Shown here in pieces: positions 7,717 through 16,731 of a DNA stretch of 36,389 nt. The DNA comes from Hydrogenophaga sp. A37. GTDB taxonomy: Bacteria > Pseudomonadota > Gammaproteobacteria > Burkholderiales > Burkholderiaceae_C. The stretch spans positions 1 to 36,389 of the forward strand of contig NZ_MUNZ01000133.1 in NCBI RefSeq assembly GCF_002001205.1, given 5' to 3'. Below the pieces are notes generated by a model. That model was not told the origin of the DNA. It was given only the letters and a program-made list of their open reading frames with translations, and did not search any database. Positions within the stretch are counted from its first letter, which is position 1. The number at the start of each line of letters is the position of its first letter. Position numbers and translations under genes: made by a program.

Positions 7717-7895
7717 CCGCTGAGCGCAGGCCGGCCGGAAGCCTTGTGGCAAAATTAGTAGGTTTTCGGTAACGCTGTGCCCCTGGCCCTGACCGATCGC
7801 TGAGCACCCCGGGGTGTTCGCGCCGAGGCCGGCAGTGAACCCACTCTGAACCCGCCGCGCAGTTGCCCGCGGGCTCCATCCATCGAAGGCTTTTC
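7717..7895 (+). promoter_or_regulatory. Leader region of the polysaccharide block, with palindromes
   Basis: These 179 untranslated bases precede the 28-kb polysaccharide block and are the likeliest place for its main promoter. An A/T-rich island (7750-7766) with TTGTGG at 7744-7749 is a weak -35 candidate, with no good -10 box. Downstream are a 12-base perfect palindrome (CACCCCGGGGTG, 7805-7816) and a 10-base one (GCCCGCGGGC, 7865-7874), possible operator or RNA-structure elements. No ops/JUMPstart element is present. Confidence 0.35.
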
Positions 7896-9062
7896 ATGAA
7901 AATTGCGGTTGCAGGCACCGGCTACGTCGGTCTGTCCAACGCTGTGCTGTTGTCTCAGCACCACGAAGTGGTGGCCCTGGACATCGTCCCTGAAAAAGTG
8001 GCACTCATCAACGCACGCAAGAGCCCCATCGGCGATACCGACATCGAGGACTTCCTGGCGAACCAGCCCTTGAACCTGCGGGCCACGCTGGACAAGAACG
8101 ATGCCTACGAAGGCGCGAGCTTCGTCATCATTGCCACACCCACCGACTACGACGCCGAGACCAACTACTTCAACACCCGTTCGGTGGAAGCGGTGATCCA
8201 TGACGTGATGCGCATCAACCCGGACGCTGTGATGGTGATCAAGTCCACCGTGCCGGTGGGCTACACCGCCAAGATCAAGGCGCAGACTGGCTGCCAAAAC
8301 CTGTTGTTTTCGCCCGAGTTCCTGCGAGAAGGCAAGGCATTGCACGACAACCTGCACCCTTCACGCATCATCGTGGGCGAACGCTCCGAGCGCGCCGAGG
8401 TTTTTGCCGGCCTGCTGAAAGAAGGCGCACGCAAGCAGGACATCGAAGTCCTGTTCGTGGACTCCACCGAAGCCGAAGCGGTCAAGCTGTTTTCCAACAC
8501 CTACCTCGCGATGCGGGTGGCCTACTTCAACGAGCTCGACACCTACGCGGCGGCACACGACCTCGACTCGCGCCAGATCATCCAGGGCGTGGGCCTGGAT
8601 CCGCGCATCGGGGCGCACTACAACAACCCCTCGTTTGGTTACGGCGGCTATTGCCTGCCCAAAGACACCAAGCAGATGCTGGCCAACTACCGGGAAGTGC
8701 CGCAGAACCTGATCCAGGCCATCGTGCAGTCCAACACCACGCGCAAGGACTTCATCGCCGACAGCATCCTGCGCAAGAACCCGAAGACCGTGGGGGTGTA
8801 CCGCCTGATCATGAAGGCGGGCTCGGACAACTTCCGCTCGTCCAGCATCCAGGGGATCATGAAGCGGATCAAGGCCAAGGGCGTGCGGGTCATCATTTAC
8901 GAGCCGGCCCTGAATGAGGCGGAGTTTTTCCATTCACCGGTGGTGAACGACCTGGATGCGTTCAAGAAAGAATCCGACGTCATCATCACCAACCGCCTGA
9001 CGCCCACGCTGGCCGATGTGCAGGACAAGGTCTACACGCGCGACCTGTTCGGCAGCGACTGA
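7896..9062 (+). CDS. ugd: UDP-glucose 6-dehydrogenase
   Basis: A 388-residue NAD-dependent dehydrogenase that oxidises UDP-glucose twice to UDP-glucuronate, a precursor of acidic surface polysaccharides. It has the same length as E. coli Ugd. Seen: the N-terminal Rossmann motif GTGYVGL (7-13), [28 protein letters not shown], a central dimerisation helix with [19 protein letters not shown], and the catalytic [13 protein letters not shown] with Cys253, the same number as in the E. coli enzyme. The C-terminal NAD-like domain carries [18 protein letters not shown]. The ATG at 7896 is chosen because it starts exactly at [12 protein letters not shown] and has GAAGG just upstream; an in-frame ATG at 7863 would add 11 residues. 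It is the first gene of the polysaccharide block. Confidence 0.95.
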   Translation: MKIAVAGTGYVGLSNAVLLSQHHEVVALDIVPEKVALINARKSPIGDTDIEDFLANQPLNLRATLDKNDAYEGASFVIIATPTDYDAETNYFNTRSVEAVIHDVMRINPDAVMVIKSTVPVGYTAKIKAQTGCQNLLFSPEFLREGKALHDNLHPSRIIVGERSERAEVFAGLLKEGARKQDIEVLFVDSTEAEAVKLFSNTYLAMRVAYFNELDTYAAAHDLDSRQIIQGVGLDPRIGAHYNNPSFGYGGYCLPKDTKQMLANYREVPQNLIQAIVQSNTTRKDFIADSILRKNPKTVGVYRLIMKAGSDNFRSSSIQGIMKRIKAKGVRVIIYEPALNEAEFFHSPVVNDLDAFKKESDVIITNRLTPTLADVQDKVYTRDLFGSD

Positions 9063-9095
9063 TCAATGCATCCATCTTCCGAGTCAAGGAACGCC

Positions 9096-10898
9096 ATGAA
9101 ACCCACCCCGTCACTCTCATTGATCGGTCTCGCCGTCAGCGCGTTGATCGCCGGCTGCGCCAGCTCTGGCGGCTCGACCCCCAGCGTGGCCAACCCCTAT
9201 AGCAGCAGCGGTGGCAGTGCGCTGGGTGAGGTTCATGTGAACACCATGCGGGTGTTCGGCGACAGCTACTCCGACCCTAATTTCACGAGCTCGGTGGGCA
9301 CCATCAACTGGGCCACCCAGATGCAAGCGCGCGGCACAGTCACCAAATCCGACATCTATGCCATCGGTGGCGCCCGCGCCAGCTACGGCGAGGCCCGGGC
9401 CTTTGATCGACAGATCAGCAACTGGGAAGGCCGGGGCACGGGTATCGCCGACGGTGACCTCACCGTGGTCTACTTGGGTCACAACGACATGGGCCGCAAC
9501 GGCAGCCCAGACAACAACCTCACCAACGCCAAGAAGGGCTACTCGGACGGTGTCAACCGCCTGATCGCCGCTGGCGCGGCCAGCGACAACCGCCGCCTGT
9601 TCGTGACGCAGCTCCATGACTGGGGTCGCGCCCCAGGCGTGGCGCCACTGGCATCCAAGCAGGTGATCGGCTGGAACAACTACATCGCCTCCGTCGCAAA
9701 CGCCACGCCCAACGTGATCGCCGTGGACATGTACACCGTGTTCCAGCGCATCTTCACCGACCCGGCAAAGTACGGCTTCACCAATGTGTCGACGGCCGAT
9801 CCATCGCGTTCAGCCATCGATGCATTGTTCAACGACGCCACTCACTTCGGTAACCGGGGTCAGGACATCATCACCCGCGTTTACCAGCACTACCTCACCC
9901 GGGGATGGGACTGGGCCAACAGCGTCAGTGCCGGCGCTGACGCCGCAGGACGCATCAACCAGGACATCGACAACAGCACGCTGGTGCTCAGCATGGCCGA
10001 GCAGAAAGCACTCAAGCCCGGCTTCCGTCTGGTGCCGCTGGGCATGCAGACGCAGCAACCCCTCAGCTTCTCGCCGCGCAACAGCAAGGTGTTCCAGCCC
10101 TTCGCCAACACACAGAAAGGCAACGCTTCAGCACCCAGCGGCCTGGCTCTGGACATGAACCTGGGCTCCGAGAACAACGCCAGCAGCAGCCGGGTCGGTG
10201 TGGCCGTATTCCAGCAGGACCAAGCCAAGTACTTGTCCACCAGCGCGCTCCGGAATTCCAAACAATTCACCTCCGACGCGGTCTCGCTGTACTGGAACAA
10301 GCCGGTGTCTGGCTGGGTGCTCAGCAGCCAGCTGTCCCATCTGGATCTGAATTTCAGCGGCAACGCCCAGGATGAGATGGTCCAACGCACACTGGACAAC
10401 AACAGCAAGGGCAATACCTGGTCGTTCGAGAACAAGCTGCGCTACCCGATGCGCAGCGGTATGTTCAGCGTGACCCCGTGGATGTCGCTGACCAGCCAGT
10501 CCCACACGCTGGACCCCGCCCTCACTTCCACGCTGTACACCACCGACGTGATGTTCAGCTCCAACCGGGTCAACGAGTGGCTGACCGGCGTGGGCGTGGA
10601 TGTGCAGGCCGATCCCATCGCGCTGGATGGTCAAAAACAACTGCAGTTCGGCGGCAGCCTGCACCACGTGTCCAGCCTGTCGCGGGACTCGGTGACGGTG
10701 TCCATGCAGGAATCCGGCACGCCCGGCGTGGTTCAGCGCGAGATCTTCCCGCTGGCCAAGGTCGAACGCACCCAGCTGGGTCTGCAGGCCGCCTTGAGCG
10801 TGGCCAAGAACCTGCAATTCACTGCCACCTACGGCACCCAGCTCCAGGACGTCAAGCACACGTCCAGCCTGATGGTCAAGGCCCATGTCCGTTATTGA
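9096..10898 (+). CDS. GDSL/SGNH esterase with lipobox and autotransporter-like barrel
   Basis: A 600-residue predicted surface esterase. The N-terminus is a lipoprotein-type signal with lipobox IAGC (Cys21), followed by a Ser/Gly-rich linker. The SGNH hydrolase domain (about 50-280) has block I GDSYSD with nucleophile Ser57, a Gly in AIGGARAS, GHND (128-131, block III) and D247..H250 in NDATHFGN (block V), so the catalytic triad is complete. Residues from about 320 to 600 are rich in alternating polar and hydrophobic strands and end in the aromatic Tyr of HVRY, like an autotransporter beta-barrel (compare EstA and PlpD-type enzymes). A barrel plus a lipobox is unusual. The start at 9096 has AAGGAA upstream. 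Lying between ugd and the glycosyltransferases, it may deacylate or deacetylate the polysaccharide, or act on lipids at the surface. Confidence 0.8.
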   Translation: MKPTPSLSLIGLAVSALIAGCASSGGSTPSVANPYSSSGGSALGEVHVNTMRVFGDSYSDPNFTSSVGTINWATQMQARGTVTKSDIYAIGGARASYGEARAFDRQISNWEGRGTGIADGDLTVVYLGHNDMGRNGSPDNNLTNAKKGYSDGVNRLIAAGAASDNRRLFVTQLHDWGRAPGVAPLASKQVIGWNNYIASVANATPNVIAVDMYTVFQRIFTDPAKYGFTNVSTADPSRSAIDALFNDATHFGNRGQDIITRVYQHYLTRGWDWANSVSAGADAAGRINQDIDNSTLVLSMAEQKALKPGFRLVPLGMQTQQPLSFSPRNSKVFQPFANTQKGNASAPSGLALDMNLGSENNASSSRVGVAVFQQDQAKYLSTSALRNSKQFTSDAVSLYWNKPVSGWVLSSQLSHLDLNFSGNAQDEMVQRTLDNNSKGNTWSFENKLRYPMRSGMFSVTPWMSLTSQSHTLDPALTSTLYTTDVMFSSNRVNEWLTGVGVDVQADPIALDGQKQLQFGGSLHHVSSLSRDSVTVSMQESGTPGVVQREIFPLAKVERTQLGLQAALSVAKNLQFTATYGTQLQDVKHTSSLMVKAHVRY

Positions 10899-10910
10899 CC
10901 GCAGCGACGC

Positions 10911-11981
10911 ATGAAGATTCTGTATGTCGCTGGACGGGAGGCCGCCTATTCACGCACCCGCATCGTGCTCAATGCCTTGCGCCAGAACGGCTTTGAGGTG
11001 GTGGAGTGCCTGCCACCCGACAAAGCCTTCAAGCACTACCCCGGCCTGCTGCTCAAGACCTTGCTGAACGCGCCCCGCTGCGACGCGGTGGTGGTCGGTT
11101 TCTACGGCCAGTTGCTGGCCCCGCTGGTGCGCCTGTTGACCTGGAAGCCCATCCTCTTCGACATGTACATCACGACCTACGACACCATGGTGTTCGACCG
11201 TGAAAAAGCCGCACCGGGTTCGCTCAAGGCGCGCATCTATGGCCTGAGCGACTGGCTGTCGTACAAGGTGTCTAAGCTGTCCATCCTCGACAGCCACCAC
11301 GTGATCGCGCACTTCGGCCGCACGATCCACACTGAAACCAGCAAGTTTCGGCGCCTCTTTCTGGCCGTGGACGACAGCGTCATCAAGCCCGGGCCAGCCC
11401 GGCCAGCCGACGGCGAGTTCCTCGTGCACTTTCACGGCGAATACATCCCCTTCCACGGTGTGCGCCACATCCTCAAGGCCGCCAAGCTGCTGGAGCCGCA
11501 CGGGGTGAAGTTCCAGATCGTCGGAAAAGGCATCACCTACGAGGAAGACATGCAATTGGCGCGCGATCTGGTTCTGCCCCATGTCAACTTCCTGGCGCCA
11601 GTTCCCTACGCGAAGCTGGCCGAGCTGATGGCGCGCGCTGATGTCTGCCTGGGCATCTTTGGTGACAACGCCCGCGCCCAACTGGTGTTGACCAACAAGG
11701 TGGTCGAGGCCATCGGCGTGGGCAAGCCGCTGATCACCAGCCGCAATGCGCCGGTGCAGGAGCTGCTCCAGCACGAAGAGAGCGTGCTCCTCGTGAACCC
11801 GGCGGACCCACAGGCGCTGGCCGACGCCATCTTGCGGCTGAAGAACGACGAGCCCTTGCGCCACAAGATCGCCGCCAATGGCCATGCCGTCTTTCAGCAG
11901 CAGTGCGCCACAACCACCTTTGGTCAACGTTTCTCGGCCATCCTGAATGAAGTGCTGGGCGTGCGCCGCGCTGCCGAATGA
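10911..11981 (+). CDS. GT4-type glycosyltransferase
   Basis: A 356-residue cytoplasmic retaining glycosyltransferase with the two-Rossmann GT-B layout. The N-terminal acceptor domain (MKILYVAGREAAYSRTRIVLNAL) carries a positively charged membrane-contact region near LKARIYGLSDWLSYKVS. The C-terminal donor domain has FHGEYIPFHGVRHILKAA, FQIVGKGITYEED, then LVLTNKVVEAIGVGKPLI, where the Glu pair of GT4 enzymes is expected, and the late VLLVNPADPQALADAI. Donor and acceptor sugars are not readable; D-rhamnose or mannose from the GDP-sugar genes in this block are candidates. It starts 12 bases after the esterase gene and its stop overlaps the next ATG (ATGA), so it is tightly coupled to the following GT2 gene. 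Confidence 0.85.
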   Translation: MKILYVAGREAAYSRTRIVLNALRQNGFEVVECLPPDKAFKHYPGLLLKTLLNAPRCDAVVVGFYGQLLAPLVRLLTWKPILFDMYITTYDTMVFDREKAAPGSLKARIYGLSDWLSYKVSKLSILDSHHVIAHFGRTIHTETSKFRRLFLAVDDSVIKPGPARPADGEFLVHFHGEYIPFHGVRHILKAAKLLEPHGVKFQIVGKGITYEEDMQLARDLVLPHVNFLAPVPYAKLAELMARADVCLGIFGDNARAQLVLTNKVVEAIGVGKPLITSRNAPVQELLQHEESVLLVNPADPQALADAILRLKNDEPLRHKIAANGHAVFQQQCATTTFGQRFSAILNEVLGVRRAAE

Positions 11982-12943
11982 CAGAGCGCGCGCCGACATC
12001 GGCGGGACCCACGCCCCGAATCCATGTGCTGCTGGCCAGCTACCAGGGCGCGCGATACATCGGTGAGCAACTCACGTCCATCGCGAGCCAGACGCACCCC
12101 AACTGGAGCCTGACCGTCAGCGACGACGGGTCCAAAGACAACACCGTGGCCCTTTGTGAGGCCTTTGCGGCGCAACACCCCGACCATTCGATCAGGGTGA
12201 TCCGCGGGCCCAGACGCCACTCCACCGCCAATTTCTTTCACCTGCTCAACACGGTGCAGCCCGACAGCGAAGGCGATCTGTTCGCCTTCAGCGACCAGGA
12301 CGACGTGTGGATGGCCGACAAGCTGACCCGCGCCGTGGCCGCCCTGCACGCGCTCCAACCCGCGCCCGGTCAGGCCGCCTTGTACGCAGCGCGAACCCGA
12401 CTGGTGAATGAGCATCTCCAGCCGACCGGTGTCAGCCGACAACCGACGCGCCGCCTGGGTTTCGGCAACGCCTTGCTGCAGAACGTGGCCAGCGGAAACA
12501 CCATGGTGTTCAACAGCGCGCTGCTGCATCTGCTGCGTCTGATCAAACCGGAGCACGCGGTCTTGCACGACTGGTGCGCCTATCAGGCGGTGACGGGATG
12601 CGGTGGGGTGATGTGCTTCGATCCAGAACCCTGCCTGCTGTACCGGCAACATGCCGACAACCTGATCGGATCGCAAGGGCGCTCGTGGGACAAGGTCCAG
12701 CGCATCGGCAAACTGTTCCGGGGCCAGTACCGCACCTGGGGCGACCAGACCGAAGCCGCCATGAACGACCTGGCACCTGCGCTGAAGCCAGAAGCGCTGC
12801 ACTTGCTGCGCAACTTCCAGGCGATGCGCCGGCAACCGGGCGCGCTCGGCCGCATACAGGCGGGTCGACGCAGCGGGCTCTGGCGCCAGACGCTGTCGGG
12901 GCGCGCCTCTTTGTGGCTCGGGCTGGCGATGAACCGCATCTGA
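11978..12943 (+). CDS. GT2 glycosyltransferase, rhamnosyltransferase-like
   Basis: A 321-residue inverting GT-A enzyme. The N-terminus has HVLLASYQGARYIGEQL and SLTVSDDGSKDNT; the DXD-type metal and nucleotide-sugar site is FSDQDDVWMADKL (SDQDDVW at 105-111), a pattern common in L-rhamnosyltransferases that use dTDP-L-rhamnose. The acceptor half has HDWCAYQAVTGCG and YRQHADNLIG. It overlaps the preceding gene by four bases. The next gene encodes a clear relative, so the two probably add successive residues of the same type. dTDP-L-rhamnose from the rfbBDAC genes downstream is the likely donor; this is inference from motif and neighbourhood. Confidence 0.85.
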   Translation: MTERAPTSAGPTPRIHVLLASYQGARYIGEQLTSIASQTHPNWSLTVSDDGSKDNTVALCEAFAAQHPDHSIRVIRGPRRHSTANFFHLLNTVQPDSEGDLFAFSDQDDVWMADKLTRAVAALHALQPAPGQAALYAARTRLVNEHLQPTGVSRQPTRRLGFGNALLQNVASGNTMVFNSALLHLLRLIKPEHAVLHDWCAYQAVTGCGGVMCFDPEPCLLYRQHADNLIGSQGRSWDKVQRIGKLFRGQYRTWGDQTEAAMNDLAPALKPEALHLLRNFQAMRRQPGALGRIQAGRRSGLWRQTLSGRASLWLGLAMNRI

Positions 12944-12972
12944 GCCGACCGATCAAGCCGGCAAAAAACACA

Positions 12973-13950
12973 ATGAGCACCCCTGTGGAATCACAACCAA
13001 CCTCCAGCAACCCACTGCATGACGCCAGCGTCGTGCTGGTCTTGCTGCCGGTCTACAACGGAGCCCGGTTTCTCGCGCAACAGATTGAGTCCGTCCTGAA
13101 TCAGACCGGTGTACAGGTTCTCCTGATGTGTCGAGACGACGGATCGGCCGACACGTCGGTCGATCTGCTGCGGGCACACCAGCAACGTTGGCCGGACCAG
13201 GTGAACCTGATCGAGGACGCGCTGGGAAACCTCGGTGCGAGCGGCAATTTTTCGCGGCTGATGCACGCAGCGCTGGCGTTTGAGGTGCCCGCCCCGTGGG
13301 CCGATCAGCCCTGTTACGTGGCACTGTCGGATCAGGATGATTTGTGGCACAGCGACAAGCTCGCCACCGCCGTGGCCGAGATCCGGCGCCTTGAACAGGC
13401 GCACCCAGGCCAACCGGCGCTGGTCCACAGCGATCTTCGCGTGATCGCCGAAGACGGGCGGGAAATTGCACCGTCCATGGCCCGCTACCAGGGTTTGCAA
13501 ACCCAGCGCAGCGGGTTCGCCGCGCAGTTGTTGAGCAACACGCTCACGGGGTGCACCAGCCTGATGAACCGCGCCCTGCTTGAAAAGGGCCTTCCAGTAC
13601 CGTCCGAGGCCATCATGCACGACTGGTGGTTGTCGCTCGTCGCCAGCTCGCTCGGGTGCCGCACCTACCTGGACACACCGCTGATCGACTACCGCCAGCA
13701 CGCCAGCAACGCCATTGGCGCCAAGGCACAGGACCAACCCGTGGTGTTCAAGAGCATCATTCATCGACTGTTCGACGACCGGCATGGCGATATCTTCCGC
13801 CTGAATGCGCGGCAGGCGACAGCGTTTCTTGAACGCTTCCGGCCTGAACTGACGGCCCGCCAAAGATTCACGTTGTGGGTGGCATCACACCTCGACTTAC
13901 CGGTGCCGCCGTTGCAGCGAACGCTTTACCGCGTGCTGAGAAGGCTGTGA
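12973..13950 (+). CDS. GT2 glycosyltransferase, relative of the preceding gene
   Basis: A 325-residue GT-A enzyme sharing the whole plan of its upstream neighbour: LLPVYNGARFLAQQIESVLNQ, RDDGSADTS, SDQDDLW (119-125), MHDWWLSLVAS and YRQHASNAIG at matching places. A rhamnosyltransferase role using dTDP-L-rhamnose is the best guess. The ATG at 12973 is chosen because the conserved LLPVYNG then starts near residue 24; there is no strong Shine-Dalgarno sequence, only an A-rich stretch before it. Upstream in-frame codons run back over the preceding gene and have no family similarity. The two genes differ enough that the duplication, if within this lineage, is old. Confidence 0.83.
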   Translation: MSTPVESQPTSSNPLHDASVVLVLLPVYNGARFLAQQIESVLNQTGVQVLLMCRDDGSADTSVDLLRAHQQRWPDQVNLIEDALGNLGASGNFSRLMHAALAFEVPAPWADQPCYVALSDQDDLWHSDKLATAVAEIRRLEQAHPGQPALVHSDLRVIAEDGREIAPSMARYQGLQTQRSGFAAQLLSNTLTGCTSLMNRALLEKGLPVPSEAIMHDWWLSLVASSLGCRTYLDTPLIDYRQHASNAIGAKAQDQPVVFKSIIHRLFDDRHGDIFRLNARQATAFLERFRPELTARQRFTLWVASHLDLPVPPLQRTLYRVLRRL

Positions 13951-13952
13951 GC

Positions 13953-14711
13953 ATGCGCCTGTCTCTGGTGAGCCATCGTCAGGCGTCTCTCGCCAACCAC
14001 TTCCTGCGCGATCTGGAACGGATGCACGAGGTCACCGAGCTGGTGGTGACCGAGAACGTTCCCGACATCGGCCTGGCGCTGCCGACCAGCCTGTCGACCC
14101 GCCACTTGCTAAACCCGTCGCCCATGGGGTTTGCTGGCAATCACAACCAGGCGTTCGAGGGCTGCGAGCAGTCCTTTTTCTGCGTGGCAAATCCCGACAT
14201 ACGCCTCTTGTCCAACCCCTTCCCAGGGCTGCTGGCGGCCATGCAAGACCCACGCGTGGGCCTGTTGGCGCCTTTGGTGCTCTGCCCTGCGGGTCACCCG
14301 GAAGACAATGCCCGGCGTTTCCCGACCCCCTGGAACCTGGGACGCAAGCTGCTCGGCGGAGACGACGGTCGGTACCACCTGCAGCCGAGCCCGACCCTGG
14401 AACCGCAGCCGGTGGAGTGGGTCGCGGGCATGTTCCTGCTGTTTCGCGCAGAGGCATTTCGGGATGTGGGAGGCTTTGATGCTAAATTCCATCTCTATTA
14501 CGAAGATGTTGACATCTGCGCCCGCCTGTGGAAATCAGGCTGGAAAGTGATGTGCGATCCAGGGGTCACCGTGGTGCACGAAGCCCAGCGGGCCAGCCGG
14601 CACAACCCGCGCTACATGACCTGGCACGCCGAGAGCATGGCACGCTACTTCTACAAGCACCTGGGCCGTTTGCCACCCGTGCATCCGACAACCATCGGTC
14701 AAAAAAACTGA
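13953..14711 (+). CDS. Short GT2 glycosyltransferase, WbbL-like
   Basis: A 252-residue GT2 enzyme resembling the WbbL-type rhamnosyltransferases that add L-rhamnose early in O-antigen or glycolipid assembly. Motifs are GFAGNHNQAF, FCVANPDIRLL (the DXD-like NPD), VEWVAGMFLLFRAEAF, then GGFDAKFHLYYEDVDICARLW with the conserved catalytic Glu-Asp pair, and a C-terminal H.HE-like VVHEAQRAS. It is shorter than most relatives (about 290-300), mainly because its N-terminal strand-helix region is trimmed; the first residues MRLSLVSHRQ replace the usual VVVVTYN start. The ATG is two bases after the previous stop, with AGAAGG about ten bases upstream; a GTG at 13947 is an alternative. A 71-base gap then leads to rfbB. 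Confidence 0.82.
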   Translation: MRLSLVSHRQASLANHFLRDLERMHEVTELVVTENVPDIGLALPTSLSTRHLLNPSPMGFAGNHNQAFEGCEQSFFCVANPDIRLLSNPFPGLLAAMQDPRVGLLAPLVLCPAGHPEDNARRFPTPWNLGRKLLGGDDGRYHLQPSPTLEPQPVEWVAGMFLLFRAEAFRDVGGFDAKFHLYYEDVDICARLWKSGWKVMCDPGVTVVHEAQRASRHNPRYMTWHAESMARYFYKHLGRLPPVHPTTIGQKN

Positions 14712-14782
14712 CGCATCACGCCTTGGCCTGAAGCGGTGACGACGGCTCAAACAGCAAACACAAGACAAACACAGGAAAGAAA

Positions 14783-15847
14783 ATGATTCTGGTCACCGGT
14801 GCCGCAGGCTTTATTGGCGCGAATTTTGTACTGGACTGGGTGGAGCAATCCGACGAGACGGTGGTGAACCTGGACAAGCTCACCTATGCCGGCAACCCCG
14901 AAAACCTCGCCAGCCTGCAAGGCAACCCCCAGCACATTTTTGTTCAGGGCGACATCGGTGACCGCGCCCTTCTGGATCGCCTGCTGACCGAGCACCGCCC
15001 GCGCGCGGTGGTGAATTTCGCGGCAGAGAGCCACGTGGACCGATCGATCCACGGTCCTGAGGACTTTATTCAGACGAATGTGGTTGGCACGTTTCATCTG
15101 CTCGAAGCCGTGCGCGCCCACTGGGGTTCGCTGGAAGGCGCAGACAAGGAGGGATTCCGGTTCCTCCACGTGTCGACCGACGAGGTCTACGGCACCCTCG
15201 GGCCCGGAGACGCGCCGTTCACCGAGACCACCCCCTACACGCCCAACAGCCCCTACTCGGCCACGAAGGCGGCGAGCGACCACTTGGTGCGCGCCTACCA
15301 CCACACCTACGGCATGCCGGTGCTCACCACCAACTGTTCGAACAACTACGGGCCTTACCACTTCCCCGAGAAGCTGATCCCGCTGATGATCGTCAACGCC
15401 TTGGCGGGCAAACCGCTGCCGGTCTATGGCGATGGCATGCAGGTGCGCGACTGGCTCTTCGTCAAGGACCATTGCAGCGCGATCCGTCGCGTGCTGGAGG
15501 CCGGCCGGGTGGGTGAAACCTACAACGTTGGTGGCTGGAACGAAAAGCCCAACATCGAGATCGTCAACACGGTGTGTGCCCTGCTGGGCGAGATGCGTCC
15601 ACGTGCCGATGGCCAGCCCTACACAAGCCAGATCACCTATGTGAAAGACCGTCCGGGTCACGACCGCCGCTATGCCATCGACGCCAGCAAGATCCACCGT
15701 GAACTCGGCTGGAAGCCGGCCGAAACCTTCGAGAGCGGCATTCGTAAAACGGTGCAGTGGTACCTGGACCACCCAGACTGGGTCGCCCATGTGCAGAGCG
15801 GCGACTACCGCCACTGGATCGGTCAGCAGTACGGGGCCACTGCATGA
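14783..15847 (+). CDS. rfbB: dTDP-glucose 4,6-dehydratase
   Basis: A 354-residue extended short-chain dehydrogenase, the second step of dTDP-L-rhamnose synthesis, turning dTDP-glucose into dTDP-4-keto-6-deoxyglucose with bound NAD. Seen: [11 protein letters not shown] (5-15), [26 protein letters not shown], the active-site HVSTDEVYG with the Thr-Asp-Glu triad, YSATKAAS (Y158, K162), [18 protein letters not shown], and [11 protein letters not shown]. The length is typical. AGGAAAG before the ATG is a good ribosome-binding site. It is also known as rmlB. It begins the rfbB-rfbD-rfbA-rfbC run, joined by four-base overlaps. Confidence 0.96.
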   Translation: MILVTGAAGFIGANFVLDWVEQSDETVVNLDKLTYAGNPENLASLQGNPQHIFVQGDIGDRALLDRLLTEHRPRAVVNFAAESHVDRSIHGPEDFIQTNVVGTFHLLEAVRAHWGSLEGADKEGFRFLHVSTDEVYGTLGPGDAPFTETTPYTPNSPYSATKAASDHLVRAYHHTYGMPVLTTNCSNNYGPYHFPEKLIPLMIVNALAGKPLPVYGDGMQVRDWLFVKDHCSAIRRVLEAGRVGETYNVGGWNEKPNIEIVNTVCALLGEMRPRADGQPYTSQITYVKDRPGHDRRYAIDASKIHRELGWKPAETFESGIRKTVQWYLDHPDWVAHVQSGDYRHWIGQQYGATA

Positions 15848-16731
15848 ACATCCTCCTGACCGGCAAGAACGGGCAGGTCGGTTTTGAGTTACAGCGCGCC
15901 CTGGCCCCTCTGGGACAGGTGCATGCAGTAGATTCTGGCGACTGCGACCTTTCGGACGCAGTCGCCCTGCGCGCGCTGGTTCAGCGGATCAAGCCTCAGC
16001 TCATTGTCAATCCCGCTGCCTACACGGCGGTAGACCGCGCCGAAAGCGCCCCAGCCCAGGCGATGGCGGTCAACGCCTTGGCGCCGGCGGTATTGGGCGA
16101 AGAGGCGAAAAAGCTGGGCGCTGCGGTGATTCATTTTTCGACCGACTACGTGTTCGACGGTCAAAAATTGGGCGCGTACACGGAGGATGACGCGACAGCC
16201 CCTTTGAGCGCCTATGGTCGCAGCAAGCTCCAAGGCGAGCGCGCTTTGGCGCAGGCCACGCCCCATCACTTGATTCTGCGCACCAGTTGGGTGGTCGGTG
16301 CGCACGGCAGCAACTTTGCCAAAACCATGCTGCGGCTGGCGACCGAACGCGAGCAGCTCAACGTGGTGAATGACCAACATGGCGCACCCACATCGGCCGC
16401 GCTAATTGCCGACGTGTCGGCGCATCTGGTGCGTCGGCTGCAGACCGCTGGAGCGGCAAACTTTCCGTTTGGGCTGTATCACATGACAGCGGGCGGTGAG
16501 ACCAACTGGTGCGACTACGCGCGTTTCGTGATCGGCTACGCCCAGCGCACAGGCCGCTCGCTTCGTCTCACGCCAAACGACATACTCCCCATTGGCACGG
16601 GCCAATATCCCACAGCGGCCCGCAGACCGCTGAACTCCTGCCTGGACACCACGCATTTCCGCGAAACTTTTGGCCTGCAACTGCCGCACTGGCAGCAAGG
16701 CCTCGACCACATCCTGCAACAGATCCTATGA
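15844..16731 (+). CDS. rfbD: dTDP-4-dehydrorhamnose reductase
   Basis: A 295-residue NADPH-dependent reductase, the last step of dTDP-L-rhamnose synthesis. Seen: GKNGQVG (7-13), [31 protein letters not shown] (Y124, K128), [22 protein letters not shown], and the C-terminal [15 protein letters not shown]. The start at 15844 overlaps the rfbB stop (ATGA), and a short upstream extension in the same frame has no family similarity. The stop overlaps the rfbA ATG in the same way. Also known as rmlD. Confidence 0.95.
   Translation: MNILLTGKNGQVGFELQRALAPLGQVHAVDSGDCDLSDAVALRALVQRIKPQLIVNPAAYTAVDRAESAPAQAMAVNALAPAVLGEEAKKLGAAVIHFSTDYVFDGQKLGAYTEDDATAPLSAYGRSKLQGERALAQATPHHLILRTSWVVGAHGSNFAKTMLRLATEREQLNVVNDQHGAPTSAALIADVSAHLVRRLQTAGAANFPFGLYHMTAGGETNWCDYARFVIGYAQRTGRSLRLTPNDILPIGTGQYPTAARRPLNSCLDTTHFRETFGLQLPHWQQGLDHILQQIL

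Noticed and set aside
6757..7752. Long minus-strand open frame antisense to the AEC transporter
   Set aside because: Its composition is that of a high-GC shadow frame (rich in His, Gln, Arg and Gly) with no motif. The plus-strand frame has clear family signatures.
11924..12835. Long minus-strand open frame antisense to the first GT2 gene
   Set aside because: It has no motif and covers a gene with clear glycosyltransferase signatures; an artefact of high GC content.
16025..16036. GGCGGTAG match to the ops (RfaH recruitment) element
   Set aside because: It lies inside the rfbD coding sequence, not upstream of the block, and the surrounding JUMPstart context is absent. A chance match.
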